A stretch of DNA of 6,961 nucleotides from an uncultured Pseudomonadales bacterium (GTDB lineage Bacteria; Pseudomonadota; Gammaproteobacteria; Pseudomonadales; Porticoccaceae): NCBI GenBank assembly GCA_937998635.1, contig CALLDA010000085.1, positions 1 through 6,961 on the forward strand. The letters are read 5' to 3'. Positions 5,237 through 6,961 of this stretch are shown here, in pieces; position 1 is the first letter of the stretch; each line of letters starts with the position of its first letter. The notes below the pieces were generated by a model. That model was given only the letters and a program-made list of their open reading frames with translations, was not told the origin of the DNA and ran no database searches. The position numbers and the translations under genes are program-made.

Positions 5237-5944
5237 ATGACTACTCAGCCTATAAAAAACCGCAAAGCCCTCAATGGCGCCAACTGGGTCTTGCAGGACG
5301 CCAAATGTTCGCCCTTCAAGCCGGAAATTTATTTTATAGACTGGCAAAAACAGGCGCTCTGTGTCAAAGATTTTTCCCACTGCAGTGCCTTCGTCAGAAA
5401 AACCCTGGGCCGATGGACAGTCACAAAAGAGGCCTCGGTATTGGCAACTCTGGACGGAACTTCGGGGGTCCCCCACCTCACTGGCGTAATTGATGGCCCA
5501 GCTCTGATAATGAAACGTCTGGACGCAAACGTACTACCCAAGCCAGTGCCGGTAAACCCTTCACCAGACAGCACGCTGACTCCCGCATTTTTTGAACAAG
5601 TTTCGGCACTGCTGGCGACACTCCATAATATGGGCGTCGCCCACGGAGACATCCACCGCACTAACCTGCTAATCGATGACGCGGGCCAACCTGTATTTAT
5701 CGACTTTGCTTCGGCATTGGTCAAAGATAAAAAAATGTCCAAACTCAAAGGCTGGTCCTGGCGGACAATGGTAAAAATAGATTTAATCTCGGTGCTCAAC
5801 CTACGGCAACAATACTTCCCGGATCATCCCTTGAGCGCTGAGGAGGTAAGTTTGCTGGCCACGCAACCCAGGGTCCACCGCCTGCACACTAAGTTGCGTA
5901 AAAGCTTTGTACGCCCAGTAAAACGATTTTTTAGATCTTTGTAG
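5237..5944 (+). CDS. Small kinase-fold protein (RIO/Kdo-kinase-like), substrate unknown
   Basis: The 235-residue protein has the core signature of the protein-kinase-like fold. A candidate beta-3 lysine is K44 (CVKDF), and a candidate helix-C glutamate is E65 (TKEASVL). The hinge-like segment is ALIMKRLDA (89-97), the catalytic loop HGDIHRTNLL (136-145) carries D138 and N143, and the metal-binding motif is IDFAS (155-159), with D156 and Ala in place of the usual DFG glycine. There is no clear glycine-rich loop, and the C-lobe is short, as in RIO-type and lipopolysaccharide (WaaP/Kdo) kinases rather than full Ser/Thr kinases. The C-terminus is very basic (about 215-235), which may favour membrane or nucleic-acid contact. 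No signal peptide or membrane segment is seen. The start is unusual: AAGG (5233-5236) touches the ATG with no spacing, and no ATG, GTG or TTG start lies upstream before the in-frame stop at 5204. Fold assignment is good; substrate is not inferable. Confidence 0.85.
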   Translation: MTTQPIKNRKALNGANWVLQDAKCSPFKPEIYFIDWQKQALCVKDFSHCSAFVRKTLGRWTVTKEASVLATLDGTSGVPHLTGVIDGPALIMKRLDANVLPKPVPVNPSPDSTLTPAFFEQVSALLATLHNMGVAHGDIHRTNLLIDDAGQPVFIDFASALVKDKKMSKLKGWSWRTMVKIDLISVLNLRQQYFPDHPLSAEEVSLLATQPRVHRLHTKLRKSFVRPVKRFFRSL

Positions 5945-5989
5945 TTATTTTTATGCTGCTTGATGATCAACTTCAGCGGATATTGCCAT

Positions 5990-6012
5990 AAAAAAAGGTG
6001 GCGAACGCCACC
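5990..6012 (-). terminator. Intrinsic terminator of the reverse-strand oxidoreductase gene
   Basis: Read on the reverse strand, GGTGGC (6012-6007), loop GTTC and GCCACC (6002-5997) form a GC-rich stem followed by seven Ts (5996-5990). It lies 30 bp past the stop codon of the LLM gene. On the + strand no T-run follows, so it would stop the kinase transcript poorly. No separate + strand terminator is visible in the 98-bp convergent gap, which otherwise has only a short palindrome TTGATGATCAA (5960-5970). Confidence 0.88.
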
Positions 6013-6042
6013 CCTTCTCAATAACACTTCTACACCGCAACC

Positions 6043-6961
6043 TTAGGCAGCGAGTGCTGATTTATCACAAACCGGATCACGCTTGCCATTGGCGGGTAAT
6101 TTACGCGACCCTGGCTTTACTTCACCCGGGCCGGGTAAATCCAGCTCTTTTGCCCACTCTCTCATTTGCGGCAACACGTTTTCACCCAGCAATTTCATGC
6201 TGTGCATGGATTGCTCATGGGTGGTCGGGCCACCTTCGATATGCCAGACGGCAAAAATACCGGGGCGTAAAGTCTCCATGATATTTCTGATCTTCACCAG
6301 ACAAGTCTCGGGAGTGCCGGTAATAATCTGTCGATTACGTATCAAATTTTTGTAGAGAACTTCGGTGTTATATTTTTTCATCTCCGGAACATTAATTTCT
6401 TCGCTGGCATCCTTGCCCGAGACCACCGCTTCGTTGGTTTCCGGGTCGGTCAAGGCATAGGCCATACGTTTGGTCGCTGCTTTCGAGTTATAGCCCGCTG
6501 GGAACATCCACTCAGGTCGAGCAAAGGCCGGCTGACCACCGCCGTAAACATAGTTTTTGCCTAGCTCATAAGCTTCTTCGTCAGTATCAGCACAGACGAC
6601 TTTTTGCAGATAACCAAAGCATTCTGGCCCGGCCTGCCAGCCCTCTTGCTCAGCGGTGTCCGCATAGAGATTCCACATTTCTACTGTGGGTGCTAAAAAG
6701 GTCGCTAGAGCGAAGTATGAATAACGATTGCGCGCTGCGAACTGAGCAGTTTCGGGGCTGACCAGGCTGGGAATCCAGGTTTCTGGAATAGGTTTTTGAA
6801 TAGGTTTTACCCAGGGGTTTACGTGGCGATATTCATAGTGCTTGCCTTCATAACGCCATGGCCCGTCTTTGCTCCAAGCCTGCATAATAAAGTCGTGGGC
6901 TTCGTCAAAACGCTCACGGTTATAGGTCGGGTTGATATTATTGGCCAGCTGCTCACAACCG
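6043..6961 (-). CDS. LLM-class (bacterial luciferase-like) flavin-dependent oxidoreductase, 5' end outside window
   Basis: The reverse frame is open from the window edge to TAA at 6045-6043, giving about 305 residues. The ATG at 6885 is internal, because 25 family-like codons precede it, including a YNRERFDEAHDFIMQAW run. This family folds as a TIM barrel and uses FMN or F420 for monooxygenation or hydride transfer on small organic substrates. Supporting signatures are the YEGKHYEYRHVNPWVKPIQK segment followed by IPETWIPSLVSPETAQFAAR (the usual G..Y, P.P.Q.P and W...S.ET..AA pattern). Later comes ADTDEEAYELGK (the family's post-barrel helix), then ITGTPETCLVKIRN, and HEQSMHSMKLLGENVLPQMR near the C-terminus. 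The polar tail (from about GPGEVKPGS) ends in Ala-Ala. The N-terminal barrel strands lie outside the window. Family members act in alkane, terpenoid, sulfonate or aldehyde metabolism, and the substrate cannot be told here. The gene converges on the kinase-like gene. Confidence 0.93.
   Translation of the reverse strand, partial: GCEQLANNINPTYNRERFDEAHDFIMQAWSKDGPWRYEGKHYEYRHVNPWVKPIQKPIPETWIPSLVSPETAQFAARNRYSYFALATFLAPTVEMWNLYADTAEQEGWQAGPECFGYLQKVVCADTDEEAYELGKNYVYGGGQPAFARPEWMFPAGYNSKAATKRMAYALTDPETNEAVVSGKDASEEINVPEMKKYNTEVLYKNLIRNRQIITGTPETCLVKIRNIMETLRPGIFAVWHIEGGPTTHEQSMHSMKLLGENVLPQMREWAKELDLPGPGEVKPGSRKLPANGKRDPVCDKSALAA

Noticed and set aside
1..6961. CRISPR array, insertion sequence or replication origin
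   Set aside because: No regularly spaced long repeats, transposase, terminal inverted repeats or DnaA-box cluster could be seen; the short 15-bp-period repeats are too short and too few.

Overview
The window carries the macromolecular-synthesis locus of a gammaproteobacterium. From left to right on the + strand it holds the 3' end of a yqeY-family gene, dnaG (primase), rpoD (housekeeping sigma-70) and a CAU-anticodon tRNA that looks like the lysidine-modified isoleucine tRNA. The order yqeY-dnaG-rpoD is classic for Gammaproteobacteria (rpsU normally lies just upstream, outside this window). In E. coli a tRNA-Ile2 gene (ileX) also lies near rpoD. From memory of the E. coli proteins, RpoD regions 1.1, 2 and 4 are close to identical in long blocks, and the primase zinc-ribbon Cys/His positions coincide. 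A marine Cellvibrionales/Spongiibacteraceae-type host would fit, but that finer placement is only an impression.

Layout. 1-272: YqeY C-terminus. 273-479: a 207-bp gap with two 15-bp-period direct-repeat clusters and one inverted repeat, ahead of dnaG. 480-2558: dnaG, with an unusually long hydrophilic linker before its helicase-binding domain. 2559-2709: the rpoD promoter region. A near-consensus sigma-32 (heat-shock) promoter overlaps a good sigma-70 promoter here, followed by a short 5' hairpin and a four-codon reading frame that overlaps the rpoD start. 2710-4548: rpoD. 4549-4687: a stable-RNA-type promoter and leader. 4688-4764: tRNA with encoded CCA. 4768-4801: strong intrinsic terminator. 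4802-5236: 435 bp with no convincing gene, but with repeated hexamers, a direct repeat and a weak reverse-strand remnant.

5237-5944 encodes a small stand-alone kinase-fold protein (catalytic loop HGD..H..N, metal-binding IDF). 6043-6961 is a reverse-strand, window-truncated luciferase-like (LLM) flavin-dependent oxidoreductase with its own terminator. These two genes converge and have no evident link to the replication/transcription block.

How the genes work together: primase starts lagging-strand synthesis, sigma-70 directs bulk transcription, and the tRNA decodes AUA, so the left two thirds is a growth-rate-linked core module. The promoters of rpoD and of the tRNA both have GC-rich discriminators, which suggests (inference) shared stringent control. 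The sigma-32-like site suggests heat-shock support of sigma-70 supply. I found no convincing undescribed system. The most useful leads are the rpoD promoter architecture, the primase linker and the uncharacterised kinase-like protein.
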